DNA of 64,000 nucleotides from Paenibacillus sp. MMS20-IR301 (GCF_032302195.1 NZ_CP135275.1:5857501-5921500), one strand, 5' to 3'; shown: positions 12,036-21,705, numbered from the stretch's first letter. Numbers and translations are program-made. The notes: generated by a model from the sequence alone, not told the origin.

Positions 12036-12494
12036 AAAAGATATGTATTTATCTGTTTCGGGGTCCCCGCAAAGAGCCTGTGTAACCATTGAAGCTAAAG
12101 CCCCACTTGTGTGGGGTTATTTTCATGGAGCCTTCCAGGAGATCTGGATCAGGCATCCTTACAAAGGCCGCATCTGCGGGGCTTTTTTGATTTTAAGTGA
12201 AGGCAGCGGATACATTAATTGTTTCTCTTCTATATATAGCGCCGAAATGGATGCTGTCCGCAGAGCGGTGGATGACCGCTTCTTCTGCTGCTACAAATAC
12301 ATGTTTGGCTCTGCAGAGGCTGCCTCCGATACTGCGGGGCTTTTTTTGAAACTGTCCTGCGGCGGCAGGTGCTGACTGTATTTGCTGCTCCGGTAGCAGC
12401 TGTTTATGGCATCCTCTGACTGACTATACTAATTAAGAAGAAAAAATTCCGGATTCCGGATCCATTCCGCCCGGTATTTAAATAGGAGATTACC
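12036..12494 (+). other. rpmH-rnpA gap with repeated terminator-like hairpins
   Basis: A 459-bp stretch without a supported gene. It holds GCCCCAC/GTGGGG at 12100-12116 followed by TTATTTTC, and CCGCA/TGCGG at 12168-12179 followed by GGCTTTTTT. A third hairpin, GCCTC/GGGGC at 12322-12340, is followed by TTTTTTT. The last two share the tail TGCGGGGCTTTTTT. An open frame at 12043-12375 has no ribosome binding site and runs through all three hairpins, so I do not call it. Confidence 0.6.
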
Positions 12495-12845
12495 GTGCAC
12501 AAAAGTTTACGTTTACGAAACCGTGCCGACTTCAGCCGGGTCTACCGTCACGGAAAGTCATTCGCCAATCATCAGTTTGTGGTGTACTGGTTCCCCCGAA
12601 GAGAGGTCGAGCGCTTCCGGGTAGGGATATCTGTAAGCAAAAAGGTTGGAAATGCTGTGGTCCGCAACCGGATGAGAAGGCTGGTGAAGGAGATTGTACG
12701 TCATCACGAACCGGAAATTACCGGCGGGCTGGACATGGTATTCATCGTAAGAAAAGGAGCTCTTTCCAAGGATTACGGCGAGCTTGAGAACAGTGTGCTT
12801 CATGTGCTTCGTAAAGCCAAGCTGCTCAAGGCTTTGCGCAAGTAA
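12495..12845 (+). CDS. rnpA: Ribonuclease P protein component
   Basis: 116-residue basic protein subunit of RNase P, which helps the RNA subunit mature tRNA 5' ends. Family marks are LRNRADFSRVYRHGKS, the central RVGISVSKKVGNAVVRNRMRR (RNR motif), and DMVFIVRKG. The start is GTG 12495 with AGGAGAT upstream. It is followed after a promoter by yidC. Confidence 0.98.
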   Translation: MHKSLRLRNRADFSRVYRHGKSFANHQFVVYWFPRREVERFRVGISVSKKVGNAVVRNRMRRLVKEIVRHHEPEITGGLDMVFIVRKGALSKDYGELENSVLHVLRKAKLLKALRK

Positions 12846-12884
12846 GCGGGCCGGAAGAGGCTTGTTTATTTGTATCCATAATTA

Positions 12885-12893
12885 TGTTATGAT
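12885..12893 (+). promoter_or_regulatory. Extended -10 promoter upstream of yidC
   Basis: TGT TATGAT (12885-12893) is an extended -10 box about 40 bases before the yidC start. TTGTTT at 12862 is a possible but badly spaced -35. Confidence 0.4.
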
Positions 12894-12931
12894 TTACGGT
12901 GCAATGGAATGTTTATGAGAGGGGTTTTGAA

Positions 12932-13858
12932 GTGTCTCTAATGAAGACTAAGCGAGGAAAAATGTTTCTTCTCCTCGGGTTAATGGTTCTAATGATCGCT
13001 GTTCTGTCGGGATGCTCTCCGTCTGCGGCAACAGTGACGCACACTACGGAGGATTTGAAAAATGGAGGCTTCTGGCAAAGTAATGTTGTTTATTATTTCG
13101 CCATTGCACTGGATACGTTTGCGAAGTGGTTTAACGGCCAGTATGGTTTAGCCGTCCTTGTAATGGTTATCATCGTGCGTACGCTTATTTTGCCGCTTAC
13201 TATTAAGCAAGTGAAGAGCTCGCGTGCAATGCAGGCCATTCAGCCGCAACTTGAGAAGATTAAGAAAAAATATAAAGATGAGCCGGAAAAGGTACAGCAG
13301 GAAACCATGCGCCTCTTCCAGGAGAATAAGGTTAATCCGATGGCCGGCTGTCTGCCGCTGATTGTGCAAATGCCGATCTTCATCGCACTGTACAATTCAA
13401 TTTACTACAACCCGGACCTTCGATTGCATGACTTCCTGTGGCTGCAGCTCGGCAAGCCCGACCATCTGTTCATACTGCCGCTTCTGGCCGCTGCTACAAC
13501 ATTCATTCAGACTCGTATGATGACCAAGATGAACCCGGTACAACAGCAAGGCCCAATGCAGTTCATGATGATGGTATATCCGGTTCTGATTTTCATCATG
13601 TCCTACAACTTCCCGGCTGCGCTTCCGCTGTACTGGTTCTATAGTAACTTGTACACCATTATTCAGAACTACTTCTTGTACCGCAACAACGACAAGCATA
13701 AAGCGGCAGTTGCTGCTGCCAGCGCTGCTGCAGATGCCGAAGAAGCAAGACTGGCTAAGAGCAAAAAGAGCAATGCCAATACCCGCAAGGATGTTACGCC
13801 TGCTGCTGCTAAAGGCAACGGCGGTAACGGAAAGAAGGGGGCCAAAAAGTCAAAATGA
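12932..13858 (+). CDS. yidC: YidC/SpoIIIJ-type membrane protein insertase (lipoprotein)
   Basis: Membrane insertase of the Oxa1/YidC family, working with or beside SecYEG; the Bacillus orthologue SpoIIIJ is also needed for forespore signalling. It has a lipoprotein signal with lipobox VLSGC near residue 24, then five expected membrane segments. These include the conserved positive residue in MVIIVRTLILPLT, the cytosolic coiled hairpin, MAGCLPLIVQMPIF, and NFPAALPLYWFYSN. The C-terminal tail is Ala/Lys-rich. I prefer GTG 12932, spaced 7 bases after GAGAGGGG; ATG 12941 is the alternative. It overlaps jag by four bases. Confidence 0.93.
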   Translation: MSLMKTKRGKMFLLLGLMVLMIAVLSGCSPSAATVTHTTEDLKNGGFWQSNVVYYFAIALDTFAKWFNGQYGLAVLVMVIIVRTLILPLTIKQVKSSRAMQAIQPQLEKIKKKYKDEPEKVQQETMRLFQENKVNPMAGCLPLIVQMPIFIALYNSIYYNPDLRLHDFLWLQLGKPDHLFILPLLAAATTFIQTRMMTKMNPVQQQGPMQFMMMVYPVLIFIMSYNFPAALPLYWFYSNLYTIIQNYFLYRNNDKHKAAVAAASAAADAEEARLAKSKKSNANTRKDVTPAAAKGNGGNGKKGAKKSK

Positions 13859-14589
13859 GCAAAGTCGTCGCGACAGGGAAAACCATTGAAGAAGCTGTAG
13901 AACGGGGACTTAATCAGCTTGGAGTTCACAAGGACCGGGTAACGGTCAACGTACTTGAACAGCCGTCAAAAGGATTCCTTGGATTGATCGGTGCGAAGGG
14001 AGCCAAGGTAGAATTAACCTTGATTCCTGAAGCCGCACCGGTATCAGCGGCGAGTGCTCCGCTACTGTCTCAGCAGTCAACAAGAGAGAGCAACCAGGAG
14101 GCTATCAGCGGCGCACCGCGCCAAGATTCCGGACACCCGGTGGAGGAAGCTTACGGGCAGGCCGTTCAATTCATTGTGGATGTCGCCAAGAGCATGGGGC
14201 TCGAGGTGGAAGTAGAAATCGTTCATACCAAGGAATCGACTGTTCTGCAAATATCCGGTCCGGATCTGGGGCTGCTGATTGGCAGAAGAGGACAAACTCT
14301 CGATGCTCTGCAGTATTTGGCTAATATTGTTGCCAACCGTTATTCTGACAGCTTCATCCGTCTTGTGCTCGATGCGGAGAACTTCCGTGAGCGCCGCAAG
14401 AAGACACTTGAGGAGCTGGCAGACCGGCTGGCCGGGCGTGTGGTCCGGACCCGTAAAGAGGTTGTACTGGAGCCCATGTCCCCGCAGGAACGCAAGATTA
14501 TTCATTCCCGTTTACAGGATCACCGGCAGGTTAACACGCTCAGCAAGGGTGAAGAGCCGAACCGCCGCGTCGTTATAACATTGAAGTAG
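13855..14589 (+). CDS. jag: RNA-binding protein Jag (KhpB), Jag_N-KH-R3H
   Basis: 244-residue SpoIIIJ-associated RNA-binding protein. The Jag_N domain (residues 1-50) begins MSKVVATGKTIEEAVERGL. A variable linker follows. The KH domain carries GLLIGRRGQTLDAL near 140, and the C-terminal R3H domain includes EPMSPQERKIIH. The homologue KhpB pairs with KhpA and affects cell elongation in streptococci. ATGA overlap with yidC indicates translational coupling. Confidence 0.95.
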   Translation: MSKVVATGKTIEEAVERGLNQLGVHKDRVTVNVLEQPSKGFLGLIGAKGAKVELTLIPEAAPVSAASAPLLSQQSTRESNQEAISGAPRQDSGHPVEEAYGQAVQFIVDVAKSMGLEVEVEIVHTKESTVLQISGPDLGLLIGRRGQTLDALQYLANIVANRYSDSFIRLVLDAENFRERRKKTLEELADRLAGRVVRTRKEVVLEPMSPQERKIIHSRLQDHRQVNTLSKGEEPNRRVVITLK

Positions 14590-14601
14590 TTCTATATGCC
14601 G

Positions 14602-14640
14602 CAATGACTCCTTGACCTATGCGAGGAGTCATTGTTTTTT
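14602..14640 (+). terminator. Terminator after jag
   Basis: Stem CAATGACTCCT (14602-14612) pairs with AGGAGTCATTG (14624-14634), followed by TTTTTT. Confidence 0.9.
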
Positions 14641-14676
14641 TGAATAGAAGAAATCAAGCCCGAGGTGAATAACAAC

Positions 14677-16053
14677 ATGCTTAGTGATACTATTGCTGCT
14701 GTATCGACAGCGCTCGGTGAAGGCGGAATCGCCATCATCCGGGTTAGCGGACCGCAGGCAATTTCCCAGGTAGCCCCATTGTTTCATAGCCGTATCCCCC
14801 TGACAGAGGCTGAGTCACATACGGTGCAATACGGTCATATCGTAAGCCCGCAGGACGGGGAACGGATGGAGGAAGTGCTTGTAACGGTCATGAAGGGACC
14901 ACGTTCCTTCACTACTGAAGATGTGGTGGAGATCAGCGCCCATGGCGGTGTAATCTCCGTCAGAAGAGTGATGGACCTATTGCTGCAGCAGGAGATCCGG
15001 CTGGCTGAGCCGGGGGAATTCACCAAACGTGCATTTCTCGGCGGACGGATTGATCTTTCACAGGCGGAAGCAGTGATTGACCTGATCCGTTCCAAATCAG
15101 ACCGGGCATTCTCGGTTGCTCTGAAGCAGGTCAGCGGTTCGCTGTCAGCGCGGATTCATGAGCTTCGCCATACCCTGATTGAGACGCTGGCCCATATCGA
15201 AGTTAATATAGACTATCCCGAACATGATGTAGAATCGTTAACAGCTGATTTCATTAAGGATAAGAGTCAAGAGGTTATGGAAGGCATTAATAAGCTGCTT
15301 AAGACAGCTAATGAAGGAAAGATTCTGCGCGAAGGGATTACAACAGCAATTGTAGGAAGGCCTAATGTAGGGAAGTCCTCACTGCTTAACGCGCTTGCCC
15401 GCGACAACAAAGCGATTGTAACCGATATTCCGGGAACAACGCGTGATGTAATAGAGGAGTATGTTACGATTAATAATATCCCCCTCAAGCTGCTGGATAC
15501 GGCTGGTATCCGTGAAACGATGGATATTGTAGAGAAAATCGGCGTCGAACGCTCGAAGGCTGCTTTTAGCGATGCTGATCTTATTCTGCTTGTGCTGAAC
15601 GCTAATGAAGAGCTGCATGAGGATGAGCTGGCACTTATGGAACAAATCCACGGTAGACAAGCCCTCATCATCATGAATAAAATGGACTTACCGTCCCGTT
15701 TGGACAAGGAGAAGCTTTACTCCTTTTTTGAGGAGTCCAGCATAGTTCCGATGTCTGTACTGGAGGAGGAGGGCCTGGATAAACTGGAAGAGGCGATCTC
15801 GGCACTCTTTTTCGGAGGCAAGCTGCAATCGGGAGATTTAACCTACGTAAGCAATGTAAGGCATATTGCACTGCTGAAGAAGGCACACAAATCACTGCAG
15901 GATGCCTATGAGGCTGCGGAGATGCTCATTCCTATAGATATGATTCAAATCGATGTGCGTCTGGCCTGGGAGCAGCTTGGTGAGATCATCGGGGACACCG
16001 CTGCCGACTCTTTGCTGGATCAGATTTTCTCGCAATTTTGCTTGGGTAAATAA
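14677..16053 (+). CDS. mnmE: tRNA modification GTPase MnmE
   Basis: 458-residue GTPase that with MnmG installs the (carboxymethyl)aminomethyl group on wobble uridine 34 of certain tRNAs. The N-terminal folate-binding domain has DTIAAVSTALGEGGIAIIRV. The G domain has GRPNVGKSSLLN (P-loop), DIPGTTRD, DTAG and NKMD. The C-terminus ends in CLGK, matching the catalytic-cysteine C-x-G-K tail. I chose ATG 14677 with GAGGTG upstream; a GTG at 14665 lies too close to the site. Confidence 0.97.
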   Translation: MLSDTIAAVSTALGEGGIAIIRVSGPQAISQVAPLFHSRIPLTEAESHTVQYGHIVSPQDGERMEEVLVTVMKGPRSFTTEDVVEISAHGGVISVRRVMDLLLQQEIRLAEPGEFTKRAFLGGRIDLSQAEAVIDLIRSKSDRAFSVALKQVSGSLSARIHELRHTLIETLAHIEVNIDYPEHDVESLTADFIKDKSQEVMEGINKLLKTANEGKILREGITTAIVGRPNVGKSSLLNALARDNKAIVTDIPGTTRDVIEEYVTINNIPLKLLDTAGIRETMDIVEKIGVERSKAAFSDADLILLVLNANEELHEDELALMEQIHGRQALIIMNKMDLPSRLDKEKLYSFFEESSIVPMSVLEEEGLDKLEEAISALFFGGKLQSGDLTYVSNVRHIALLKKAHKSLQDAYEAAEMLIPIDMIQIDVRLAWEQLGEIIGDTAADSLLDQIFSQFCLGK

Positions 16054-16068
16054 AAGGAGGGAACAGCT

Positions 16069-17955
16069 ATGAATTATGATGGAGGCAGCTATGATGTTAT
16101 CGTCATTGGCGCCGGACATGCCGGCTGTGAAGCGGCACTGGCTGCGGCCCGGATGGGCTGCCGCACACTGATGATTACAATCAACCTGGATATGGTGGCG
16201 TTCATGCCATGTAACCCTTCCATTGGCGGACCTGCCAAGGGTCATGTGGTACGTGAGATTGATGCGCTGGGCGGTGAAATGGGCCGCAATATAGATAAGA
16301 CCTTCATTCAGCTGCGGATGCTTAATACAGGCAAGGGGCCGGCTGTTCATGCACTTCGTGCACAGGCCGATAAGTACCTTTATCAGCATGCCATGAAGGA
16401 AACGATGGAAAAGACACCGAACCTGACCCTGCGCCAGGGAATGGTGGAAGAGCTGATTGTGGAGGACGGCCGCTGCGCTGGAGTGATCACGAAGACAGGC
16501 ACGGTGTATCACAGCAAAACTGTAATTTTGACGACCGGAACGTATCTTCGGGGCAAAGTGATTATGGGTGAATTAACCTATGAGAGCGGGCCGAATAATC
16601 AGCAGCCGTCAGTCCGTTTATCGGAAAATCTGCGTGAGCTTGGCTTTGATCTGGTCCGTTTCAAGACGGGAACACCGCCGCGTGTGCATAAGGACACCAT
16701 AGACTTCTCAAAGACAGAGATTCAGCCGGGCGACGATAAACCGAAATTCTTTTCATTTGAAACGAAGTCATCCGATAATGAGCAGCTTCCTTGCTGGCTG
16801 ACATACACGCAACCGGCCACACATCAGATTATTAATGATAACCTGCACCGTGCTCCGATGTTCACCGGGATTATTGAAGGAACGGGTCCGCGCTATTGCC
16901 CGTCGATTGAGGACAAGGTTGTCCGTTTCAGTGATAAATCGCAGCATCAGATCTTCCTGGAGCCGGAAGGAAAGAATACATCAGAATATTATGTGCAGGG
17001 TCTGTCTACCAGTCTGCCTGAAGATGTCCAGCTTGCTGTTCTACGGTCTATTCCCGGTATGGAAAAAGTAGAAATGATGCGCAACGGTTATGCGATAGAG
17101 TATGATGCAATGGTTCCTACACAGCTATGGCCATCGCTTGAAACCAAACGTCTGCCGGGGCTGTTCACGGCCGGACAGATTAATGGCACCTCCGGTTATG
17201 AAGAAGCAGCGGGACAAGGTGTGATTGCCGGAATTAATGCTGCACGTAAAGTGCAAGAGAAGGATGCGGTCATACTGGACCGTTCCCAAGGGTACATTGG
17301 TGTACTGATTGATGATCTGGTGACCAAAGGAACCAATGAGCCTTACCGGCTGCTGACCTCCCGTGCAGAATACCGGTTACTACTCCGCCATGATAATGCG
17401 GATCTGCGCCTGACGCCAATCGGCCATGAGATCGGACTGATTCCACAGCAGCGGTATGAAGCCTTCCTCGATAAAAAAGAACGGGTGGAACGTGAGATTA
17501 TCCGCCTTCAAGAAACAAAGGTTAAACCTGTACAGGTAAATGAACTGCTTGCTGCTTATGATTCGGCTCCTATTGTTGACGGAAGCAATCTCTTGACCTT
17601 AATGCGCCGGCCTGAGATTCAATACAGCTTCGTAGACAGCGTATCTTCTGCTCCGGAAGAGCTCGATGATGAAATGAAGGAACAGGTTGAAATTCAAATT
17701 AAATATGCCGGCTATATTGAGAAACAGCTTCAGCATGTAGAAAAGCTGCAGAAGATGGAGAAAAAGAAGATCCCGGATGATATTAATTACAATGAGATTC
17801 ATGGGCTTGCTATGGAAGCCCGGCAAAAGCTGACTAAAATCGCCCCAATCTCCATCGGTCAGGCTTCGCGTATCGGCGGGGTAACTCCGGCAGATATTTC
17901 GATCCTGCTAGTCTATTTGGAGCACTATAACCGGGTGACGGCTGCGAAAGGATAA
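16069..17955 (+). CDS. mnmG: tRNA uridine-5-carboxymethylaminomethyl modification protein MnmG
   Basis: 628-residue FAD protein, partner of MnmE. The dinucleotide-binding fold starts at [22 protein letters not shown]. Signatures [17 protein letters not shown] and FKTGTPPRV are present, plus [21 protein letters not shown] near 380 and a helical C-terminal tRNA/MnmE-binding region. An AGGAGGG site lies upstream, 15 bases after mnmE. Confidence 0.98.
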   Translation: MNYDGGSYDVIVIGAGHAGCEAALAAARMGCRTLMITINLDMVAFMPCNPSIGGPAKGHVVREIDALGGEMGRNIDKTFIQLRMLNTGKGPAVHALRAQADKYLYQHAMKETMEKTPNLTLRQGMVEELIVEDGRCAGVITKTGTVYHSKTVILTTGTYLRGKVIMGELTYESGPNNQQPSVRLSENLRELGFDLVRFKTGTPPRVHKDTIDFSKTEIQPGDDKPKFFSFETKSSDNEQLPCWLTYTQPATHQIINDNLHRAPMFTGIIEGTGPRYCPSIEDKVVRFSDKSQHQIFLEPEGKNTSEYYVQGLSTSLPEDVQLAVLRSIPGMEKVEMMRNGYAIEYDAMVPTQLWPSLETKRLPGLFTAGQINGTSGYEEAAGQGVIAGINAARKVQEKDAVILDRSQGYIGVLIDDLVTKGTNEPYRLLTSRAEYRLLLRHDNADLRLTPIGHEIGLIPQQRYEAFLDKKERVEREIIRLQETKVKPVQVNELLAAYDSAPIVDGSNLLTLMRRPEIQYSFVDSVSSAPEELDDEMKEQVEIQIKYAGYIEKQLQHVEKLQKMEKKKIPDDINYNEIHGLAMEARQKLTKIAPISIGQASRIGGVTPADISILLVYLEHYNRVTAAKG

Positions 17956-17958
17956 ATC

Positions 17959-18681
17959 ATGGATAATACGGTTACTCAGTTCACTGCACTGCTTGGCGAG
18001 CGGGGGATACAGCTCACACCTAAGCAGCTTGAACAATTCGAGTCATACTTCCAGGAACTGATCTCCTGGAATGAGAAAATGAATCTTACGGGGATCACAG
18101 AACGAAGCCAAGTCTATACGAAGCATTTCTATGATTCGTTGACACTGGCCTTATACCTGAATATGGATGAAGTCAAGAGTCTGGCTGATATTGGCTCAGG
18201 AGCAGGTTTTCCCGGGATTCCGCTGAAAATTTGTTACCCGCATTTAAAGCTGACAATAGTTGATTCACTTAGTAAGCGAATCTCTTTCCTGCAGCATGTA
18301 TGTGACAAGCTTGGACTAACCAATGTGCAGTTGATTCATGGACGGGCAGAGGATGTAGCCAAGCAGTTTGTACACCGTGATGCTTATGATGTAGTCACTG
18401 CGCGCGCAGTTGCGCGATTGGCGTTACTAAATGAATTCTGCCTTCCGTTTACCCGTAAGGATGGGATTTTTGCAGCGATGAAAGGCAGCGATCCGGCTGA
18501 AGAGCTGGCAGAGGCGAAACGCAGCTTCAAAGAGCTGAGGGCAGAACTACAGAAGGTGGAGTCCTTTAGTTTACCGGTAGAAGATTCGGCGCGGCATATT
18601 ATTCTTGTCCGTAAAACTGGAGCGACACCGGCTAAATATCCGCGCAAAGCAGGAGTGCCGGCGAAATCGCCGCTGGTGTAA
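17959..18681 (+). CDS. rsmG: 16S rRNA (guanine527-N7)-methyltransferase RsmG
   Basis: 240-residue SAM-dependent methyltransferase acting on 16S rRNA G527; loss of RsmG gives low-level streptomycin resistance in known bacteria. The SAM motif LADIGSGAGFPGIPLKI is near residue 76, followed by VDSLSKRISFL and VTARAVARL. Only three bases separate it from mnmG. The C-terminus (about 20 residues, GATPAKYPRKAGVPAKSPLV) is a basic extension. A parS site begins two bases after the stop. Confidence 0.96.
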   Translation: MDNTVTQFTALLGERGIQLTPKQLEQFESYFQELISWNEKMNLTGITERSQVYTKHFYDSLTLALYLNMDEVKSLADIGSGAGFPGIPLKICYPHLKLTIVDSLSKRISFLQHVCDKLGLTNVQLIHGRAEDVAKQFVHRDAYDVVTARAVARLALLNEFCLPFTRKDGIFAAMKGSDPAEELAEAKRSFKELRAELQKVESFSLPVEDSARHIILVRKTGATPAKYPRKAGVPAKSPLV

Positions 18682-18682
18682 T

Positions 18683-18698
18683 TGTTTCACGTGAAACA
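18683..18698. promoter_or_regulatory. parS centromere site 1
   Basis: TGTTTCACGTGAAACA is a perfect 16-bp palindrome and an exact parS consensus for Spo0J/ParB. It lies right after rsmG and upstream of noc. Confidence 0.95.
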
Positions 18699-18727
18699 AT
18701 CCTAATTGCAAAGTACGAGTTTCAGAT

Positions 18728-18760
18728 CAAGCTCATTGAGAGATGAGCTTGTTTTTTTAT
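18728..18760 (+). terminator. Terminator after rsmG
   Basis: Stem CAAGCTCAT (18728-18736) pairs with ATGAGCTTG (18743-18751), then TTTTTTT. The remainder of the gap to 19027 is AT-rich with no convincing gene and probably holds the noc promoter. Confidence 0.9.
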
Positions 18761-19027
18761 ATTATTTACTTCTGCTTATCTATTCGACACAAAGCATTAA
18801 ATAAAGCCGATGATGACATTTGTGATCAACTATTTCCAGAGAAATGAGTGACTGAATGCAGAGTCTAGGCAGGAAAAATAGGTCTTTATGGAGAATAGGA
18901 TTATGAGAGAAAAAGTGATAGAATACTATAGTAGATCTTTTCTGGAGGTTCTACGCTGTACGATGAGCTTTTCGCAAGAAAGGTTAACGGGATCGTACTA
19001 AAACGAAATTAGGTGGTTATGGACGGA

Positions 19028-19843
19028 ATGAAAGAACAATTCACCAAGCTTTTTGGATTTAGCGAGCGGAGCAGCGGAGAAGAGATCAAACAAATCCCGG
19101 TTCATGAGGTTGTCAGCAGTCCATACCAGCCACGGACTATTTTTGATGATGACAAAATAGACGAACTGTGCCAGACTATCAAAACTCATGGAGTTATCCA
19201 GCCGATCGTTGTTCGTATGCGTGATTCCCAGTATGAGATTATTGCAGGCGAAAGACGATGGCGGGCAGTCAAAAAGCTGGGCTTGGATACCATTCCCGCC
19301 CTTGTCCGCGAGTTTAACGATTCTCAGGCAGCTTCAATCGCACTAATAGAAAATTTGCAGCGTGAAGGGCTAACTTCAATTGAAGAAGCCATTGCCTATC
19401 AGAAGCTGATAGATCTTCATCAATTAACACAGGAGAGCCTGGCCCAGCGGCTTGGTAAAAGCCAATCTACAATTGCCAACAAAATCCGTTTGCTGAATCT
19501 GCCCGAGCAGGTCAAAACCGCTTTAATGGAAAGAAAAATTACTGAACGCCATGCGCGTTCGCTGCTGTCTCTGGACAGTGAAGAGATGCAGCTAAAGGTT
19601 CTTGCTGAGATTATTGCCAAAGAACTGAATGTCAAACAAACCGAAGCGCGGATTGCCTTCTATAAGGAAGTTACGCAAATCAAAAAGTCAAAAAGGATAT
19701 CTTACACTAAGGATGTCCGGCTGGCGCTAAATACAATCCGTCAATCCATAGATATGGTAACCGGCTCAGGAATGGAAATTAAGACCTCAGAGAATGACCG
19801 CGGCGATCATTATGAGATTGTCATCCAAATTCCAAAAAGATAA
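19028..19843 (+). CDS. noc: Nucleoid occlusion protein Noc
   Basis: 271-residue ParB-family CTPase/DNA-binding protein that blocks division over the nucleoid. The ParB N-terminal domain has PYQPRTIFDDDKIDEL and IIAGERRWRAVKKLG. The central helix-turn-helix has TQESLAQRLGKSQSTIANKIRLL, and the C-terminus is a dimer domain. Noc rather than a second Spo0J is indicated by the MKEQFTKLFGF start, which resembles the membrane-targeting helix of Noc, and by its place before soj. AGGTGG lies 11 bases before the chosen ATG; GTG 19013 and ATG 19019 are alternatives. Confidence 0.92.
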   Translation: MKEQFTKLFGFSERSSGEEIKQIPVHEVVSSPYQPRTIFDDDKIDELCQTIKTHGVIQPIVVRMRDSQYEIIAGERRWRAVKKLGLDTIPALVREFNDSQAASIALIENLQREGLTSIEEAIAYQKLIDLHQLTQESLAQRLGKSQSTIANKIRLLNLPEQVKTALMERKITERHARSLLSLDSEEMQLKVLAEIIAKELNVKQTEARIAFYKEVTQIKKSKRISYTKDVRLALNTIRQSIDMVTGSGMEIKTSENDRGDHYEIVIQIPKR

Positions 19844-19859
19844 ATGATTTCAAAAGCTG

Positions 19860-19892
19860 AAGGCGGCCTTGAGGTGATTGGCCGCCTTTTCT
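19860..19892 (+). terminator. Terminator after noc
   Basis: Stem AAGGCGGCC (19860-19868) pairs with GGCCGCCTT (19880-19888), followed by TTT. The gap to soj also has TATAAT at 19977-19982, a probable soj -10 box. Confidence 0.8.
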
Positions 19893-20039
19893 ATGACTTG
19901 AACCGGACGTTGTCACATATTAAATAATGTACATTTGTCTATACTTCTTGCAGATGTGATGCCGTGTATAATAAACCATGTTGCTCATCCAACTCATGAC
20001 CTACAAGATGATTCTTTCTAACAATTCGAGGTGAAATAA

Positions 20040-20801
20040 GTGTCCAAGATTATTGCCATAGCAAATCAAAAAGGCGGAGTCGGCAAAACAACAACCTCTG
20101 TGAACCTGGGGGCCGGTATGGCTACTTTAGGGAAGAGAGTGCTGCTTGTTGATATTGATCCGCAAGGCAACACTACGAGCGGCGTTGGCGTCAACAAAGC
20201 AGATGTAGCAAATTGCATTTATGATATTCTGATTAATGAAGCTAATCCCCAGGATACAATTTTGGAGACTGGGATTGAATGGTTGCATATTATTCCGGCT
20301 ACCATTCAACTCGCAGGTGCAGAGATTGAGCTTGTCTCTACCATTTCCAGAGAACTCAAGCTAAAAAAGGCACTGAATACAGTCAAAAGCAAATATGATT
20401 ATATAATTATAGATTGCCCTCCATCATTAGGTATATTGACGATTAACTCATTGACTGCTGCAGACTCAGTAATCATTCCTATACAATGCGAGTATTATGC
20501 GCTTGAAGGATTAAGCCAATTGCTTAATACGGTGAGACTGGTTCAGAAGAATCTCAATCCTCATCTGCAAATTGAAGGCGTACTGCTTACTATGCTTGAT
20601 GCCCGGACTAATCTGGGGATTCAAGTTATTGAAGAGGTAAAAAAGTATTTCCAAGAAAAGGTATATAGAACCATTATCCCGCGGAATGTGCGCCTGAGTG
20701 AAGCGCCTTCTCACGGACAATCAATTATCACCTATGATGCCCGTTCTAAAGGAGCGGAAGTGTATTTAGAGTTGGCAAAGGAAGTGATTTCTTATGAGTA
20801 A
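20040..20801 (+). CDS. soj: Chromosome partitioning ATPase Soj (ParA)
   Basis: 253-residue ParA/MinD-type ATPase. The deviant Walker A is KGGVGKTTTSVN at residues 11-22, VDIDPQGN follows, and IIIDCPPSLG is Walker B. Soj works with Spo0J in origin segregation and controls DnaA activity in B. subtilis. The GTG start at 20040 has GAGGTG upstream. Its end overlaps spo0J by eight bases. Confidence 0.97.
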   Translation: MSKIIAIANQKGGVGKTTTSVNLGAGMATLGKRVLLVDIDPQGNTTSGVGVNKADVANCIYDILINEANPQDTILETGIEWLHIIPATIQLAGAEIELVSTISRELKLKKALNTVKSKYDYIIIDCPPSLGILTINSLTAADSVIIPIQCEYYALEGLSQLLNTVRLVQKNLNPHLQIEGVLLTMLDARTNLGIQVIEEVKKYFQEKVYRTIIPRNVRLSEAPSHGQSIITYDARSKGAEVYLELAKEVISYE

Positions 20802-21636
20802 ACGGTTAGGAAAAGGACTGGATGCTTTAATCCCTTCTCTATCCATTAATGAAGATGATAAGGTTATCGAAATCTCCTTGTCACAGTTAAGAGCCAATCC
20901 TTATCAGCCGCGCAAGGATTTCAATGAGGAAGCTATCCAGGAATTGGCTGAATCAATCAGGCAGCATGGAGTTATTCAACCGATCATTGTCCGCAGTGTT
21001 CTTAAGGGATATGAAATTATTGCCGGTGAACGCAGATTCCGGGCTTCGCAGTATTGTGGCAAAGCAACTATTCCTGCTGTGGTGCGCAGCCTCAGTGATC
21101 AGCAGGTTATGGAGATTGCCTTAATTGAAAACCTGCAGCGTGAGAATCTGAATGCAATGGAAATTGCCGTTGCCTATCAAGGCTTGATGGATCAGTTCGC
21201 GCTTACTCAGGAGGAACTTTCACTTAAGGTCGGAAAGTCGAGATCGCATATTGCTAACTTCCTGCGGCTCCTTAGCTTGCCGGAAGAAGTGAAAGAATAT
21301 GTTTCACGTGGAACAATTTCAATGGGGCATGCCCGGGCGATTGTTGCTCTGAAAGATACAGAGACCATCAAACAATTAGCAGCGCAATGTGTGGAACAGC
21401 AGTGGAGTGTGCGCGAGCTGGAAGAAGTAGTGAAGAATCTCGACCGTAAACCGGCTGAGGGGACTAAGTCCAAGGTGATTAAAAGAGATCCTTATATCGA
21501 TAACGTAGAAGAGGTATTGCGTGAACGGTTTAAGACGACTGTTAAAATTAAGCAGGGCAAAGAAAAAGGGAAAATTGAATTGAATTATTACAGTGCCCAA
21601 GACCTGGAAAGATTGCTGGAGCTGCTTGGCAACTGA
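20794..21636 (+). CDS. spo0J: Chromosome partitioning protein Spo0J (ParB)
   Basis: 280-residue ParB CTPase that loads at parS and slides on DNA. The start MSKRLGKGLDALIPSL is typical. ParB box motifs are PYQPRKDFNEEAIQEL and IAGERRFRAS; the CTP-binding/HTH region has IALIENLQRENLNAMEIA and VGKSRSHIANFLRLLSLP. It contains a parS site in its own coding sequence, as B. subtilis spo0J does. Confidence 0.97.
   Translation: MSKRLGKGLDALIPSLSINEDDKVIEISLSQLRANPYQPRKDFNEEAIQELAESIRQHGVIQPIIVRSVLKGYEIIAGERRFRASQYCGKATIPAVVRSLSDQQVMEIALIENLQRENLNAMEIAVAYQGLMDQFALTQEELSLKVGKSRSHIANFLRLLSLPEEVKEYVSRGTISMGHARAIVALKDTETIKQLAAQCVEQQWSVRELEEVVKNLDRKPAEGTKSKVIKRDPYIDNVEEVLRERFKTTVKIKQGKEKGKIELNYYSAQDLERLLELLGN
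21300..21315. promoter_or_regulatory. parS centromere site 2, inside spo0J
   Basis: TGTTTCACGTGGAACA matches the parS consensus with the one degenerate position and is the reverse complement of the B. subtilis form TGTTCCACGTGAAACA. Confidence 0.92.
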
Positions 21637-21654
21637 TTTGGATATTTGTGCCGA

Positions 21655-21705
21655 AAACATATCCTGAGATATCCTTGATAAGGGTATGGAGGGGTATGTT
21701 TTTTA
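21655..21705 (+). terminator. Terminator after spo0J
   Basis: Nested hairpin: the outer stem AAACATATCC (21655-21664) pairs with GGGTATGTTT, and an inner ATATCC pairs with AGGGTAT. It is followed by TTTT. Confidence 0.7.

Noticed and set aside
12043..12375. Plus-strand 110-codon frame between rpmH and rnpA
   Set aside because: No ribosome binding site, and the frame passes through three terminator-like hairpins; the composition is not protein-like.
18203..18216. TTTTCCCGGGATTC in rsmG as a Noc binding site
   Set aside because: It only partly matches ATTTCCCGGGAAAT and encodes the conserved Gly-Phe-Pro-Gly of the SAM-binding motif, so the bases are explained by the protein.
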